Shown in pieces: positions 27,901 to 41,349 of a DNA stretch of 64,000 nt (position 1 is the first letter of the stretch; every line of letters begins with the position of its first letter). A program made the translations under genes and the position numbers. The stretch spans positions 950,001 through 1,014,000 of the forward strand of contig JAIUJO010000141.1 of NCBI GenBank assembly GCA_023846275.1. The letters are read 5' to 3'. The DNA is from Vanilla planifolia. Taxonomy: Eukaryota > Streptophyta > Magnoliopsida > Asparagales > Orchidaceae. The notes beneath the pieces are model-generated. The model was not told where the DNA came from and searched no databases. It worked only from the letters and a program-made list of their open reading frames with translations.

Positions 27901-30900
27901 GTGACAAAAAAATCAATGAAAATAAAAAAAAAGTAAAATATAAAAATTAATATTTAAAAGGATAGAGTTTCTCGAGATGTGTCCGATGAAGATCATTGCA
28001 TAATTATAAGACATTGTTTGTAATTACTATGAATTATCAAATGAAATGAGCTTAAATAAAAAGAATATTTATTTTATTATTAAATTAACATTTATGTAAA
28101 AAGAAATGTGATAGCTTTAAGCAATGTAATATTACCAAATAAAATAATTCTAAAGGCCACACAAGAGGAGAATAAGTGTCCCAGAAAAATGTATTGAAAT
28201 AGAAGTAACCAAATTTGAAGAATTTGATAAATTGGAAGAAAACATTGTATTCTAAGATACTAAGAAGATCATGTGTAACATTTTCAATTGTTAAATAAAG
28301 TGTGAATCAAAATGTCTCAAAAATCATGCTAAAATCCTAAAATAGGTGTTATAAAATATAAAATTAATGTTCAATTTCCTCTTCAAGAAATGTTTAACAA
28401 CATTCACATTGTCTTAATCCAACATCATTTGAAATAACTACAAATTCTAAAAATTAATAAACATAAATAGTAATAAATTATTATTTTTATATTGAATAAT
28501 TATTTAATGAACTTATAATAAGATATATTAAAGTATTGTAATATAACCAAATCAAAGTAATGTCGAAGCCTCCCTAGATAAGATTTAGAGTTACATAATA
28601 ATATAACCAAAGAAAAATATTTATAGAAATGAGAAATAATACATGAAAATTATATTCGAAGATGCTAAGGTGTTCGATATTAACATCCTCAATTTCAAAT
28701 TATGTTCACATCAAAATATCTTACGAAGTTTTCCAAAACTTTAAAAAGTAAAATATATGAAAAATATTTAAATAAGTAGCATGCTTTAACACAAGTCAAA
28801 TGATTTTCTTTATTACTTTAATTCCAAAATTTTGGCAACTTACAAAAGTAATTAAACATAAAAAATAATTAATTATTATATTAATATTGCATAAATATAT
28901 AAAAAGTTTAAATTAGAGTAATTGAAGTAATTAAACATAAGAAAACAAGAATGCCACAGAGGTCACACTAACTGAGACTCAAAGTCAGTAATATAACCAA
29001 ATTGAAGCAAAATATTTTAAGAGAGAAACTTGCATTATAGAATTTTATTGTGATTGATGCTTCCTTCATCATCAATTTAGGTACAAATTGAAATGTCTTG
29101 CAAGGCTTATTAAAAAATAAATAATTTAGAAATATAAAATAAATATTAAATTCGATATAACAAATCCAGAGGAGTTAAGTCAAATTTGTTTCATCCTTAA
29201 AAAACAACAACTGGAATAATTATTAAATATCAACGTATAAAAACATAAATAATAACTAATTGCAATTTTATCGTTAATTAAATATATATGAAAGATAAAA
29301 TGAGATAAATTAAAGGATAATTTATAAGAAAAATTAGGTCATTTAGATATATGAGAAAGTTGTATTCTAAGATACAAAGTTGTAACATTCTCTGTCATAA
29401 AATTAATTATGAATCAAAATGTCTCATAAAACCTAGTAAAGTTATAAAAAATAAAATATTTTAAAGTTATAAGAATGAATAATTAATTGGATAGAGCTAG
29501 TTAAGATTTGTCGAACGACATTTGTTTGTTCTCTAGTTGACCTCATTCGAAATAACTACAAATTATTAAAGTAATTAAGCATAAATAATAATAAATTATT
29601 ATTTTAGTGTTAGGTAACTATATATTAAAGAGGAAAATAGATAAATTAAAGTAATTTTTTGTAAATAAAGCAAAGTATTATAAAAGGAAAACTTGAGGAT
29701 AATTGGAGTTTCATTATAATAAAACTATTTCAAAATGAAAAATGTTAATAAATGAGATAAATTATGCAGGAAAGATGGTTTCCGAGACACTATGGAGATC
29801 GAGTGCAACATACTCGAAGAAAAAAATAGCTATAAATCAAAAAAATCTTATTAAGCATAAGAAACCTCTAAAATATATAAAAATGTTAGAAAAATAAATA
29901 ATTAAATGGATAGAGCTCATTAAGACGAGTCTTACGACATTTGTTCCTTGTTTACTTGACGTCGTTTGGAATTAGAAAAAATTATAAAATTAAAAAACAT
30001 AAATAATAATAAATATTTTTTAGTATTAAGTAAATAAATATTAAAATAATATAATCTAACTAATTCAAGGCAATATAAAGGTCACATAATATAAGATTTA
30101 TAGTTATTTAGTAATATAACCATATTAAAATAAATAATTTTAATGAATGGTGATATTTATCTAAGAAAATTGATTACAATATATTAAGGAGCTCATGAAT
30201 AACATCCTCAAAACGTAATTTAGATACTTATCGAAATACTTTAAAAAACTTGCCAAAACTATCAAATATAAAATATTTATAACATATAAAAATGGAATTT
30301 TTTTGACAGGACTTATTGATATGAGCCTAATGACATTTGTTTCATCTCTATGAGACCACATTTGGAATCACTAAGAATTGCTAAATTAAATAAAAAAAAT
30401 AATATTTATATACTATTTTAATATGAGGAAAATATTTATTAATGCTGCAATGACATATATTGAAGCATTGTAGTAGAAACTAATAAAAGTATTGTGAAGG
30501 CAACATGATCGATGATTTTGATTACAACATAATAAGACCAAATCAATGCAAAATATTTGAGAAAATGATACAATTTATATAGAGAATTTATATTACTAAG
30601 TAGTAATAAATTTGAGTGTAACATATATTCTAAGATAAAATTTGGAGCAAATAAAAATTTCTCAAAAAGAATGTTTAAAGCTAATTGGCTTGAAGTTGTA
30701 AAGATGAGTCCAATATTGTATGTTTTATCTTAATCAAACATAGTTTTCAATTATAAGGAATTATAAAGTTAAGAATTACAAATAGTAATTAATTTTATTT
30801 TAGTGTGAAGAAAGAAAATATTAATGCTAGAAAGATATAAATTGAAGCATTGTGATATAACCAAATCATACTAATATGAAAGTTACACAAGAAGTCATTT

Positions 30901-31763
30901 AGAGTTGCATAGTAATAAACCTTATCTAAGTGGAACAGTTGAAGGAACACGAGATTTGTAATGAAAACTTGCATTCCAAGTTTTTAAAGAGATCAAGTGT
31001 AATAATCTCAATCATTAAATAAGTTATGAACTAAAATGTCCCATATGGCATGACAAAATCCTAAAAGGTAAATCTTTCAAAGATATCATAAACCCGAGTA
31101 TAATGACTTTTGTTTAATCTTGATCAGACCTTATTTTGAGTTATTCTGAATTACATTAATAAATAATTATATATAATAATAAACTATTATTTTAAGATAA
31201 AGTAAATATATGTGTGTGTGCATGTTAAAGATGAGATCAAGATAATTTCAATAAATGTATAATAAACAAATCAAAACGATGTTAAAGTCTCACAAGAGAA
31301 GAATTTGAATTTTAAAAAATATCACAAAAATAAAAAAAATATTTGAAGAAATGAAAAAAACTATATTAGAAAGTTGCCTTTCAAACTATTTTAGAGATCA
31401 AGTGTAACATCCTCAATCCCCAAATTAGGTACAAATAGAAATATCACGTAAAACGAGCCAGCATAAAAATATTTAAAAAAGTTAAATTAAAATTTAAATT
31501 GATAAAACTATCCAAATCAAGCCCAAAGATGTTTGTTTCTTTGTGATCAGGCCTTGATAGAAATCCTATCAATTACCATTATAAAAAAGCATAAATAAAA
31601 ATAATTTATTATTCTAATTTTAAGTAAAGTTATAAAAAATCATAAATAAAATAAACTAAAGCAAAATAACATAATTAATTTTTAAGTAATATAATCATTA
31701 CAAGGTATATGAAATAGAATTCCTAGTAATACAACAAAATAAAAGTGAGAAATTTTAAAAAAC
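24924..31763 (+). repeat. Satellite array, block 3
   Basis: Cores near 24,922, 25,335 (weak), 25,747, 26,164, 26,580, 26,995, 27,488, 27,976, 28,386, 28,790, 29,169, 29,505, 29,933, 30,318, 30,703, 31,093 and 31,515. The two longest intervals (about 490 bp each) have partial internal duplications. At 27,113-27,265 the segment around GTAATATAACC...GGTCACATGAGAGG occurs twice, about 80 bp apart. At 27,620-27,740 the same part of the unit is again expanded. The 29,169-29,505 interval is short (about 336 bp), with an internal loss near 29,300-29,340. The block ends where the orientation flips at 31,764. No gene, RNA gene or unrelated insertion is visible. Confidence 0.88.
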
Positions 31764-31931
31764 AAATGAGGTCCAATCAAAACAAAACAAATGGCATTGG
31801 TCTCATTTTGGTGAGTTTTATTAAATTACATATTAAATTTTGTATTTAAAAATTTTTTTTTTTCTTAATTCTACATCTTTCATAAGCTATTTTCATTTTA
31901 ACTTATTTTGATGATCAAAGATGTTGCACTT
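31764..31931 (-). repeat. Short inverted satellite segment 1
   Basis: Read on the plus strand, this stretch is the reverse complement of the unit. It begins with AAATGAGGTCCAATCAAAAC, matching the reverse of the CTCGATCAGACCTCATTT part. It passes through a reversed core (AAACAAATGGCATTGGTCTC), then a T-rich run matching the reversed A-rich tail, and ends near GATGATCAAAGATGTTGCAC, matching the reversed GTGTAACATCCTCGATCATC. Plus-oriented satellite continues on both sides. The base bias flips from A-rich to T-rich exactly here, which independently supports the inversion. Confidence 0.8.
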
Positions 31932-34900
31932 GAAAAGACCAATAAAATATAACAAAATTTAGGTTATGTAAAAACCAATAGTTAGGGTAACAAGAGTTTC
32001 ATAATAATATAACTAAATCAAATTAAAACATTTGAAGAAATGAGCAAAATTAAATTAGAAAATTTATTTGCAAGATGCTAAGGAGATCAAGTGTAACAAC
32101 ATTTACCATTAAATCATAAATGAATTGAATTACTTGTGAAGTGTTCCAAAACTTCAAAAAATTAAAAAGGTAAAAAATATCAAAAATGTTGTCTCAATTA
32201 ACCCCACTTGGTATTACTATAAATTAGAAAAGTTAAAAAACATAAATAACAATTAAATGTTATTTTTATATTAATTAAATTTATAGTAAAAGCTAAAAAT
32301 ATTTAAATTGAATTAATGCATTTTAATGAAATAATAGTGATACAAATGTCTCACAAAAAAGAATAAGAGTTCGACAGTAATATAACCAAATTAAATTGAA
32401 ATATTTGAATAAATTAGATTATTTAGAAAAAAAAGTTATATTCCAAGATATGAAGAAGATCGAGTGTAATATCCTTGATCATCACATCAAGTATGAATTG
32501 AAAGAATTCAATAATTATTCCAATTGCCTTAAATTAAAAATGCTTAAAAAACTTAAATTGAATAATTAATTAGATTCAAATAATGGAGATGAATGATTAA
32601 TACTTGTTTTCTTTCAATCATACTTCATTTAGTATTACAATAAACTGCCATAACATGTATGAAAAAAAAAATAAGTAGTTATTTTAATATGTCGTAAATA
32701 AAAAATAATGATTAAATGATATAAATTGTAGTAATGTAAAATACCATAATCAAAGTATTGTAAAGGTTAGATGATAGAACATTTAATGTTACGTATTAAT
32801 ATAAATAAATAAAATAAATAAATTTTAAAAAATGAGATAATTTTAAAATGAAAACTTTCATCTCAACATTGTAAAGATATCAAGTGTAAGAAGCTCGATC
32901 ATAAAATTAGGTATAAATTGAAATATCTTGCAAATGATGTCAAACTCTTAGAAAAAATAGTTAAAAATAAAAAAGATAATACCTAATTTGATAAAGCTCA
33001 TCTAGATGACTCCAATAAAGTTTGTTTTATTTAAAATATCCTTTGTTTAGAATTACTAAGAATTATAAAATTATGTATGCTAAAATAATAATAAATTATT
33101 ATTTAAATGTTAAAAGAGAATTGTTAAAATAGAAAAAAGTTAAAATTAAAAACTATATTGTAACCAATTCAGTAGGTATAAAGATCACATGGGAATATTA
33201 TAAGTTTTTAAAATTAAAATAACCCAATCAAAACAAAAACTTTAAAAATATTAGGTAAATCTTTTGAAATAGTTGTATTCAATATACTAAGGAGATCAAA
33301 TGTAACTTCCTCGATAGTAATATGTCTTATGAATCAAAATTCCTAGTAATGTGTACCAAAGCCAAATAAAAATTTTAAAAATATAAAATTAGAATTAAAT
33401 TTAAATAAGGTCGATGAGATTAGTCGAACAACCTCTGTTTAGATTTAATCAAAACTTGTTTAGAATCATACAAATTACTTAAGTAAATATTTTTAAATAA
33501 TAATAAATTATTTTTTTAATATTATATAAATATATGTTAAAAAATAAGATATAGTAAAGCAATCTAATACAGCCAAATAAAAGTGATGTAAAGGTCACAC
33601 GAGATGAAAACATTTGAAGAAATGTAATGAGTTGTAAATGAAAGTTACTTTGAAAAATACCAAGAATATAGAGGTTAATATACTCAATCATCAAATAAGG
33701 TATGAATAAAATTTTCCAATAAATAATGTCAGAACTAAAAAAAATAAAATATTTATAAATATAAAAAAATTATATAATTTGATAGAGTTATCAAAGTGCA
33801 GCCTAACAACATTTATTTTTATTGATCAGTCATCATTTAGAATTACAATAAATTACCAATGTAATTAAACATTAATAATAAATAATTTTTTTATTTTAAG
33901 TAAATATATTTTAAAATTTAATTATGTTAAATTGAAGTAATATAATATAACAAAATTATATTGATGTAAAAGTTAAGGGAGAGGACATTTTTAGATATAT
34001 ATTAATATAAAAAAATTGAAGCAAAATAATTTATAAAATGTGATAAATTGTAGGGGAAACTTACAAGTGTTACATCTTTAATCGTCAATTTAGGTAAAAA
34101 TTTAAATGTCCCATAATACATGCCAAATGCTTAGAAAAAGGAACACGTAAAAATATAAAAAAAATGAATAGCTAATTGCATAAAGTTAGAGGAGATGACA
34201 CAAATGACATTTTGTTTCATCTTAATCGGACCAACTCTCGAATTTCTAAGAATTAAAAATATAATTAAGCATAAAAATTAATAAATTGCTTTTTTAATGT
34301 CAAGAAATGATATATATTGAAGTTAAAATTTGATAAATTGAAGAAAAGTATTATAACTTATTCAAAGTTCTAAATATCTCATGAGAGGAGAATAAGATTT
34401 TTAAAACTTTATAAATAAATAAAAAAGAAATATTTGAAAAATAATATAAGTATGTTATAATGTTATGTTCTAAGATACTGAAGAGGTTAACTGTAACGTC
34501 TACTATTATCAAATTGAAACAAATTGTATTGTCTAGAAATTCCTACCAAAACCATTAAAAATTAAAATTTTGAAAATATAAAAGTAAATAGTAATTCAAC
34601 AGAGCTTGTAGAGACCAGATCGATAATCTTTTTTTATCTAAATAAACCACTTCTAGAATTAGTATAAAATTTTAAATTAATTAACCATATAACAATTATA
34701 TAACAAAATAAAAGTAAAAAAAATTAAAAAATTACGATTAATATTGTTGGAAAGTTACATTCTAAGATAATGAGGACATTGAGTGTAACATCCTTGATTG
34801 TAAAACAAGAAAAGTGCAAAAAGCCCTAAAAAATAATAATAAAACCTAGAAAACAAAATATTTAAAGACACAAAATTAATATTTACTTAGTTAAAATCCA

Positions 34901-37900
34901 TTCCAATAAGTCAATGGTGTTTGTTTAGTCTTACTAGGAACTCATTTGGAATCACTATGAATCACTAATTTAATTAAACATAGAAAATAATAATTTTTAT
35001 TTGAATATTAAATAAAAATAAATTAAACATAAAATTGTATAAATAAAAATAATATAATAAAATTAAATAAAAATCATGTAAAGGTAGTAGGAGAGGAGAA
35101 TTATAGTTTTGTATAAATATAAGAAAATAAATAAAAAACGTTGAAGAAATAAGTTAAATTAAATAGAAAACTTGCATTCCAAGATAGAAAGAAAACCTTG
35201 TGCAACATCTTAGAACATTAAATCAAGTGCAAAAATCAAACGTCACATAAAGCATACCTAAACGTTAGAAATTGTAAAATTCAAAAGTATACCACTACAT
35301 TTGTTTCTTGGCAATATGATCTTGTTCATAATTTCTAGCAATTACAAACATAAAAAATGAAAAAGTAATAAATTACTTTTTCGATATTAATTGGATATAT
35401 TTAATAAAACTAAAATGAGATAAATTGAAGCAATATAATATAACAAAATGAAAGTGATATATATGTTGCACGAGGAGAGAATTAGGGTTTTACAGTAATA
35501 TAACAAATTAAAATAAAACATTTGAAAAAGGAGACAAATAGTAATGGAAAATGTTGCATTCCATCATATAAAGGAGATCGAGTGTAACATTGTCGATCAT
35601 CTAATCATTTACAAATCAAATGGTTTCATTAAGCATGCCTAAGCCTTAAAATATAAAAAAATTTAAAAATATATAAATAAATTAAAAGAGCTCATCATAA
35701 TGAGTCCAATGGCATTTATTCTGTAAGACTTTATTTGGAATTATTTCAAATTATCATAATAAATATTTAAATAATAATAAATTAATATTTTAGTACTAAG
35801 TAAATAAAAATGAAAGCTAAAAAGATATCAACTAGAACAATGTAAGATAACTAAATCAAATTGATGTGATGGTCAAATGAAAGATTATTTAGAGTTTCAT
35901 AATATATTAATCAAACTAAAGAAGAAAACTTTTAAAGAATGAGATAAATTGTACAAGAAGGTTGTATTTTGACACGATAGTCCAATGATGTTAATTTCAA
36001 CTCGATCGAATCTCTATTAGAATTTTTACGAAATGCTAAAATATATAAGAAAAAATAGTGATAAATTATTATTTTATTATTTAATAAATGTTAAAGTTGA
36101 AATGAAATATATTTAAGAGTTATATTATAACTTAATGAAAGTGATGCAATAGTCACATGAAGAAATTTGGGATTTTAGTTTAAGATAACCAAATGAAAGT
36201 CAAAAAGTTAAAAACTATTATGATAAATAGCTCTAGAAAGTGGCATTTTAATATATTATGGTTGAGTGTAAATATTTAATTATCAAATCAAGTACAACTC
36301 AAATCATCTTATAAAGCATGTTATAGACATGAAAAAGAATACATTTCGTAAGTAAAAATAAATATTTAATTAAATAGAGATTTTTGAAATGATTCAAACG
36401 ATATTTGTTGTTACAAATTAGATCTCATTTAAAATTACTATGAACTAACAAAGTAAAAAAGCATAAAAAATTACTTATAGATTTTTATTTGCAAAATATT
36501 TATTAAAGTTAAAGTGACATAAATTTAAGCAAAGTAATATGTCCAAATTAAAGTAATTCTAAGGTCACATGAAGGGAGAGTTAGACTTACATAGTAACAT
36601 AAAGAAATCAAAGAGAAAAGATTGAAGATGTAAGATACATTATTTGTCTAAGTCGCATTCCAAGATACTAAGATGATTGAGTATTATATCCTCTATCAAC
36701 AAATCAGGTCTTATCAAAATATCTCATAAAGCATGTAAAAATCTTAGAAATTAAACTATTTTAAGAAATATAAAAGATAGATATTTAATTTAATAGCACT
36801 AATCAGTATGAGTTTAATGATATTTGTTTGTCTCAATCAAATCTCATTTAGAATTACTACAAATTACCAAGTCAAATAACCATAAATATTAATAAGTTAT
36901 TTTTTAATATTAGATAAATATAAAATAATATTGAATAAAGATAAATTTAAATAATGTATTATAGCCCAATCAAAATGATATAAAGATACATGATAGTAGA
37001 ATTTGTATTTCACTTTACTATAAAAAAATCAAAGAGAAACATTTAGATAAATTATGTAGGAAAGTTGCATTCAAATATACTATGGTGTTCCAGTCTATTG
37101 TACTCGTTTATCAAATTGGATAGAAATCAATATTTCAATTGAAATGTGTCAAATAAAAAGAACATAAATAACCAAAATAATAAAAAAAAATTCTTTCAAC
37201 ATGATGAGACCATACTTTGAATTTCTATTTAATTAACAATTTAAATAAATGTAAATAATAATAGGTTATCATTTTAATAACAATATTATATATATTAAAG
37301 TTGAAGCGAGATAAACTGATATAATTTAATATAATAAAATAAAAAGCAATATAAATGTCACAAGGGAAGAGAATCAAAGTTTAATGCTAATATAAGCCAA
37401 TCAAAGCAAAAAATTTAAAAACATTACGTAAATTGTATAGGAATTTTGCATTCCAAAATATAAAGGAGATGAAGTGTAACATCCTCGATTATCAAATGAT
37501 GTACAATTAAAATGTCGCATGAAGTAAGAGGAAATCCTAGAAAGTAAAATCTTTAAAAATATAAAAATGAATATTTGATTTGATAGAGGTTCCTAGTTTA
37601 GTCAAATGACATTTGTTTGATCTTCATCAAACCTTATTCTTATTTTTTTTTCTAAACATCTATATAACTAAAAATTAATTAAAAAATTATTATTTTAAGT
37701 AAAGATATACTAAAACAAATAAGACAAATTTAATCAATGTATAGCAACCAAATGAAATTTATTTAAAGGTCACATTAGAGGAGAATAAGAATTTCATAAT
37801 AATATAACTAAATCAAAACAAAAACTTTAATGAAATAAGATAAGTTATGTAGGAAATTTACATTGTAAGATACTAAAGAGATTTAGTTTAATAATATTTA

Positions 37901-40846
37901 TCATCATATCATGTACAAATAAAAATGACTCATAAATCATTGAAAATCATAGAAATTAAAATATTTAAATATATAAAACCACATTTAAATGGATAGAGCA
38001 CATCAAAGTATCTCTAACATTATTTTGTTTCAATAAAACCTCCTTTACAATTACTGTGAATTACTAATGTAAATAATGATAAATAACAAAAAACTATTAT
38101 TTTAATATTAAGTAAATATATAATTGCTAAAATAAAATATATATGACCAATATATTATAAGTTAGTCAATGTGATGTAAACATCAAAAGACAGTAAGTTT
38201 AGAGTAACATAATATTATAACCAAATTAAAACAAAAATTTGAAGAAGCGAGATAAACTATATGGGAAAGTTGCATTCAAAGATAATAAGGTGAACGAGCA
38301 TAACATCCTAGAACATCACATTAGGTATGAATAAAATTGCCTTGTAAAACATGCTAAAACATTGGAAAATGTGAATTGACATTTCTTTGGTCTCCATCAT
38401 ATCTCGCTTGGAATTTTTATGAATTACAAAAATGAAAAGAAAAAATAATAAAACATTATTATTTTAAACTTAGGTAAATAAATTTAAATCCCAAAAGTCA
38501 TAAAATGTAGAAATATAATTTATCAAATTGAAGCAATTTAATGATCACACTAAAATTGATTTAGATTTTTATAGTAATATAGCCAAATCAAATAAAAAAT
38601 GTTAAGAATGACATAACTTTTTTCAGAAAGTTGCATTTGAAGATACAAAATTAATGGAGTATAACATCAACAATCATCAAATAAGATGTGAAGCAAAATA
38701 TCTATAAAGCAACCATAAACCTATTAAAATAAAATATTTAAAAATATAAAATGAAATATAATCATATAGACTTTGTTGAGACGAGTCCAAAGATTTTTAA
38801 TTTATTTTTATATGACAAACTTACTAATTACTATGAATTGTAATAATAAGTATAGATAAATAATAAAACATATTATTTTAATATTTCATAAATATATGTT
38901 AAAGTTGAAAGGAGTTCAATTTGAAAAATTTAATATAAAAAAATCAAAGTGATGTAATATCCATAGTAGAGAAGATTTATAATTACATATTAATATAATT
39001 AAATCAAAGTAAAATATTTAAATAAATTAGATATATTATAAGAAAATTCGCAATACAAAATAATGAGGAGAGCAATTGTAATGCACTCAATCATCATATT
39101 AGGCACCAATAAAAAAGTCTAGTAAATCATGTCAAAGCACAATAAAGTAAAATATTTAGAAATATAAAATTTAATATTTAATTTTATATAGTTAATTGAG
39201 ATGAATGCAATGATATTTGTTTCATCTTATTTGACCTCAATTTGAATTACTATGAATTACCCAATTGATTATGCATAAATACAATAAGTTGATACTTTAA
39301 TATTTAATAAATATATAATAAATCTAATATGATATAAATTGATGCAAAGCAAAATCAAAAAATTAAAATGATATAAAAGACATATGAGAGAAGAATTATA
39401 GTTAATAAGTACTATAACAAAATAAAGTCGAAGCATTAAGAAAAAAGATAACTTTTGTGCAAATGATACAAACAAAACATTAGGAAAATCAAGTGTAACA
39501 TCGTCAATAGTAAAATAAGCTAAGAATGTAAAGGTCTGAAAACACATTAAAAAATTAAGAAAATAACTTATTTAAAAAAATAAAAGAAGAATATTTAATT
39601 TGATAGTGTTCTTCATGACAGATCTAATGTTGTTTCTTTCATCTTGATGAAATCACATTTAGTAATATTTGAATAAAATAGAGTAATTATATGGGAAAGT
39701 TACATTATCAGATACTAAAGAGATTAGGTGTAGCATACTAGACCATCAAATCAAGTATGAATAATAGTATCTCACTAAGAATGATAAAATCTTTGAAAAT
39801 AAAATATTTAACAATATTCAAAATAAATATTTTTTTAGAAGACATAGTTAAGATGAGCCCAATGATGCTTTTTTGACTTGATCAATGCCTTTTTGTAATT
39901 ATTACAATTTACAAAAATATAATCTTAAATAACAAAAAATATTATTTTAATATAAAGAAAATATATAATAAAGTGAAAATAAGATAAACTGAAGCAATAT
40001 AACATAACAAAAACTTAAAAATATAAGGGTGTCACACGAGAGGAGTAAGGTTACAAACTAATATAACTAATTAAAAGCTAAAAGTTTAAAAAATAAGATA
40101 AATTACATGGGAACTTTGTATTCCAAGATATAATACTAATTGGCTATCACATCCTCAAATCTCAAATGTGGTATGAGTAAAAATATCTCATAACCCAAGC
40201 AAAAAAATAAAAAATAGAAAAGTTTAAAATAGAGAAATAAATATCAAGTTGGATACAACTTATATGTTTAGTAGAATAACCTTTATTTAACCTTGAATAA
40301 AACTCATCTAGAATTACTGTCATATACCGATAAATTGGCATAAATAATAATAAATTATTATTATATTATTTACTATATATATGTATATATATGATCAAAT
40401 AAAATAAATTCAATTAATGTACTATATCAAAATCAAAGTGACGTGAAGGACACTTGATAGAGGACATAGATTTTCATAGCAATATAACAACATAAAAATA
40501 TAAAATTTTCAAAATGTGAAAAAGTATACAAAAACATTCATTCAAAAAAAACTTAGAGAATGTTTGCAAAATTCTCAGTCATTAAATTAGGTAAAGATAA
40601 AAATATCACATAAAACCTATGTAAATAATTGAAAAAATAATTTAAAACTATAGAAATAAATATTTAATTGTAGAGAGGTCATCAATATGAGTCCAATGTT
40701 GTTTGTTTAGTCTCCATGAGACCTCGTTTGGAATTACTATGAATTAATAGAGAAATTAAAATTAATAATATTAAATTATTATTTTTATATTAAGTAAATA
40801 TCAATTAAAATTAAAATGAGATAATTTGAACAAATATAATGTAACC
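31932..40846 (+). repeat. Satellite array, block 4, with several short units
   Basis: Cores near 32,180 (partial), 32,588, 33,005, 33,416, 33,796, 34,194, 34,611, 34,902, 35,290, 35,699, 35,974, 36,388, 36,806, 37,198, 37,593, 38,004, 38,365, 38,777, 39,199, 39,614, 39,852, 40,266 and 40,686. Three intervals are clearly short: 34,611-34,902 (~291 bp), 35,699-35,974 (~275 bp) and 39,614-39,852 (~238 bp). The second jumps from the GTTGCATT region straight to a core. The third skips from the GGAATTACT region to the TTGAAGAAATGAG region. The block ends inside a unit, just after GTAACCATTTG, where unassigned filler begins. Confidence 0.88.
35576..35598. repeat. Example of the conserved intra-unit hairpin
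   Basis: A well-preserved copy of the short inverted repeat that each unit carries near position 294-316. GATCGA at 35,576-35,581 pairs with TCGATC at 35,593-35,598 across an 11-base spacer containing GTGTAACAT. In the consensus the arms are GATCGAG and CTCGATC with a 9-base loop. Most copies are imperfect because the CG pair has drifted to CA or TG. Whether the hairpin has a function is unknown. Confidence 0.7.
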
Positions 40847-40950
40847 ATTTGACATTATGAATTTGAGTTTGTTATCCTTGTGATTTTGTAAAATAAATAT
40901 GGAGCGCAACAAATTTCTATAAACAATAGATTTGAGAATGAAGTCAATAT
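40847..40950. other. Unassigned filler at an inversion breakpoint
   Basis: About 100 bp that I cannot align to the satellite in either orientation. It lies between plus-oriented satellite (ending at about 40,846) and an inverted unit starting at about 40,951. It contains GGAGCGCAAC, which is unusual for this array. It may be filler DNA captured when the break was repaired, or a satellite segment too diverged for me to recognise by eye. Confidence 0.45.
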
Positions 40951-41335
40951 TTTTTAAGGGATATTTTGATTCATACATGATTTAACATTCGTGGATGTTA
41001 CACGAAATCTCCAAATATATCTTTGGTTGCAGTTTGATCATTCAATTTATTAAATCTTTTCGAATTTCTTCACTTTGTTTTCATCATGTCACTTAGAAAT
41101 TATAAGCTTTGATTTTGATACTTTACTTTATTTCAATGTATCTAATGCTGATCGAGGTGAAACCAATGTCACTAAACTCAACTTATTGAGCTCCATCCAG
41201 TAGAAGTTTTGCTTTTATATTATTAAATATTTTTTTTAACAATTTTGTCTTGTTTTTTGAGACATCTCTGTTCATACTTGACACGACAATCGAGAAAGTT
41301 ACACTCAATCATCTTAGTATCATGGAATGCAAAAA
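40951..41335 (-). repeat. Inverted satellite unit 2, about one unit long
   Basis: The reverse complement of nearly one whole unit, in the expected reversed order. First comes TTTTAAGGGATATTTTGATTC (reversed AAAATGTCTCATAAAG region), then GTGGATGTTACACGAAATCTCC (reversed GGAGATCGAGTGTAACATCC). The reversed core with GATCGAGGTGAAACCAATGT follows near 41,153-41,190. Next are GAGCTCCATCCAGT, a T-rich tail, and a second GTTACACTC before TCTTAGTATCATGGAATGCAA. It ends at the hairpin centred on 41,334, after which the plus orientation resumes. Confidence 0.85.
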
Positions 41336-41349
41336 TTGCATTCCATGAT
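41319..41349. repeat. Fold-back hairpin at inversion junction
   Basis: Perfect 14-bp arms ATCATGGAATGCAA and TTGCATTCCATGAT flank a 3-base AAA spacer. Pairing continues imperfectly outward: reversed CTTAGTATCAT against ATGCTGAG, and reversed GTTACACTCAATC against GATCAAGTGTAAC. This is exactly the point where the inverted unit on the left meets the plus-oriented array on the right, at the TTGCATTCCAAGATACTAAG part of the unit. The left and right arms are therefore two copies of the same unit segment facing each other. Confidence 0.92.
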
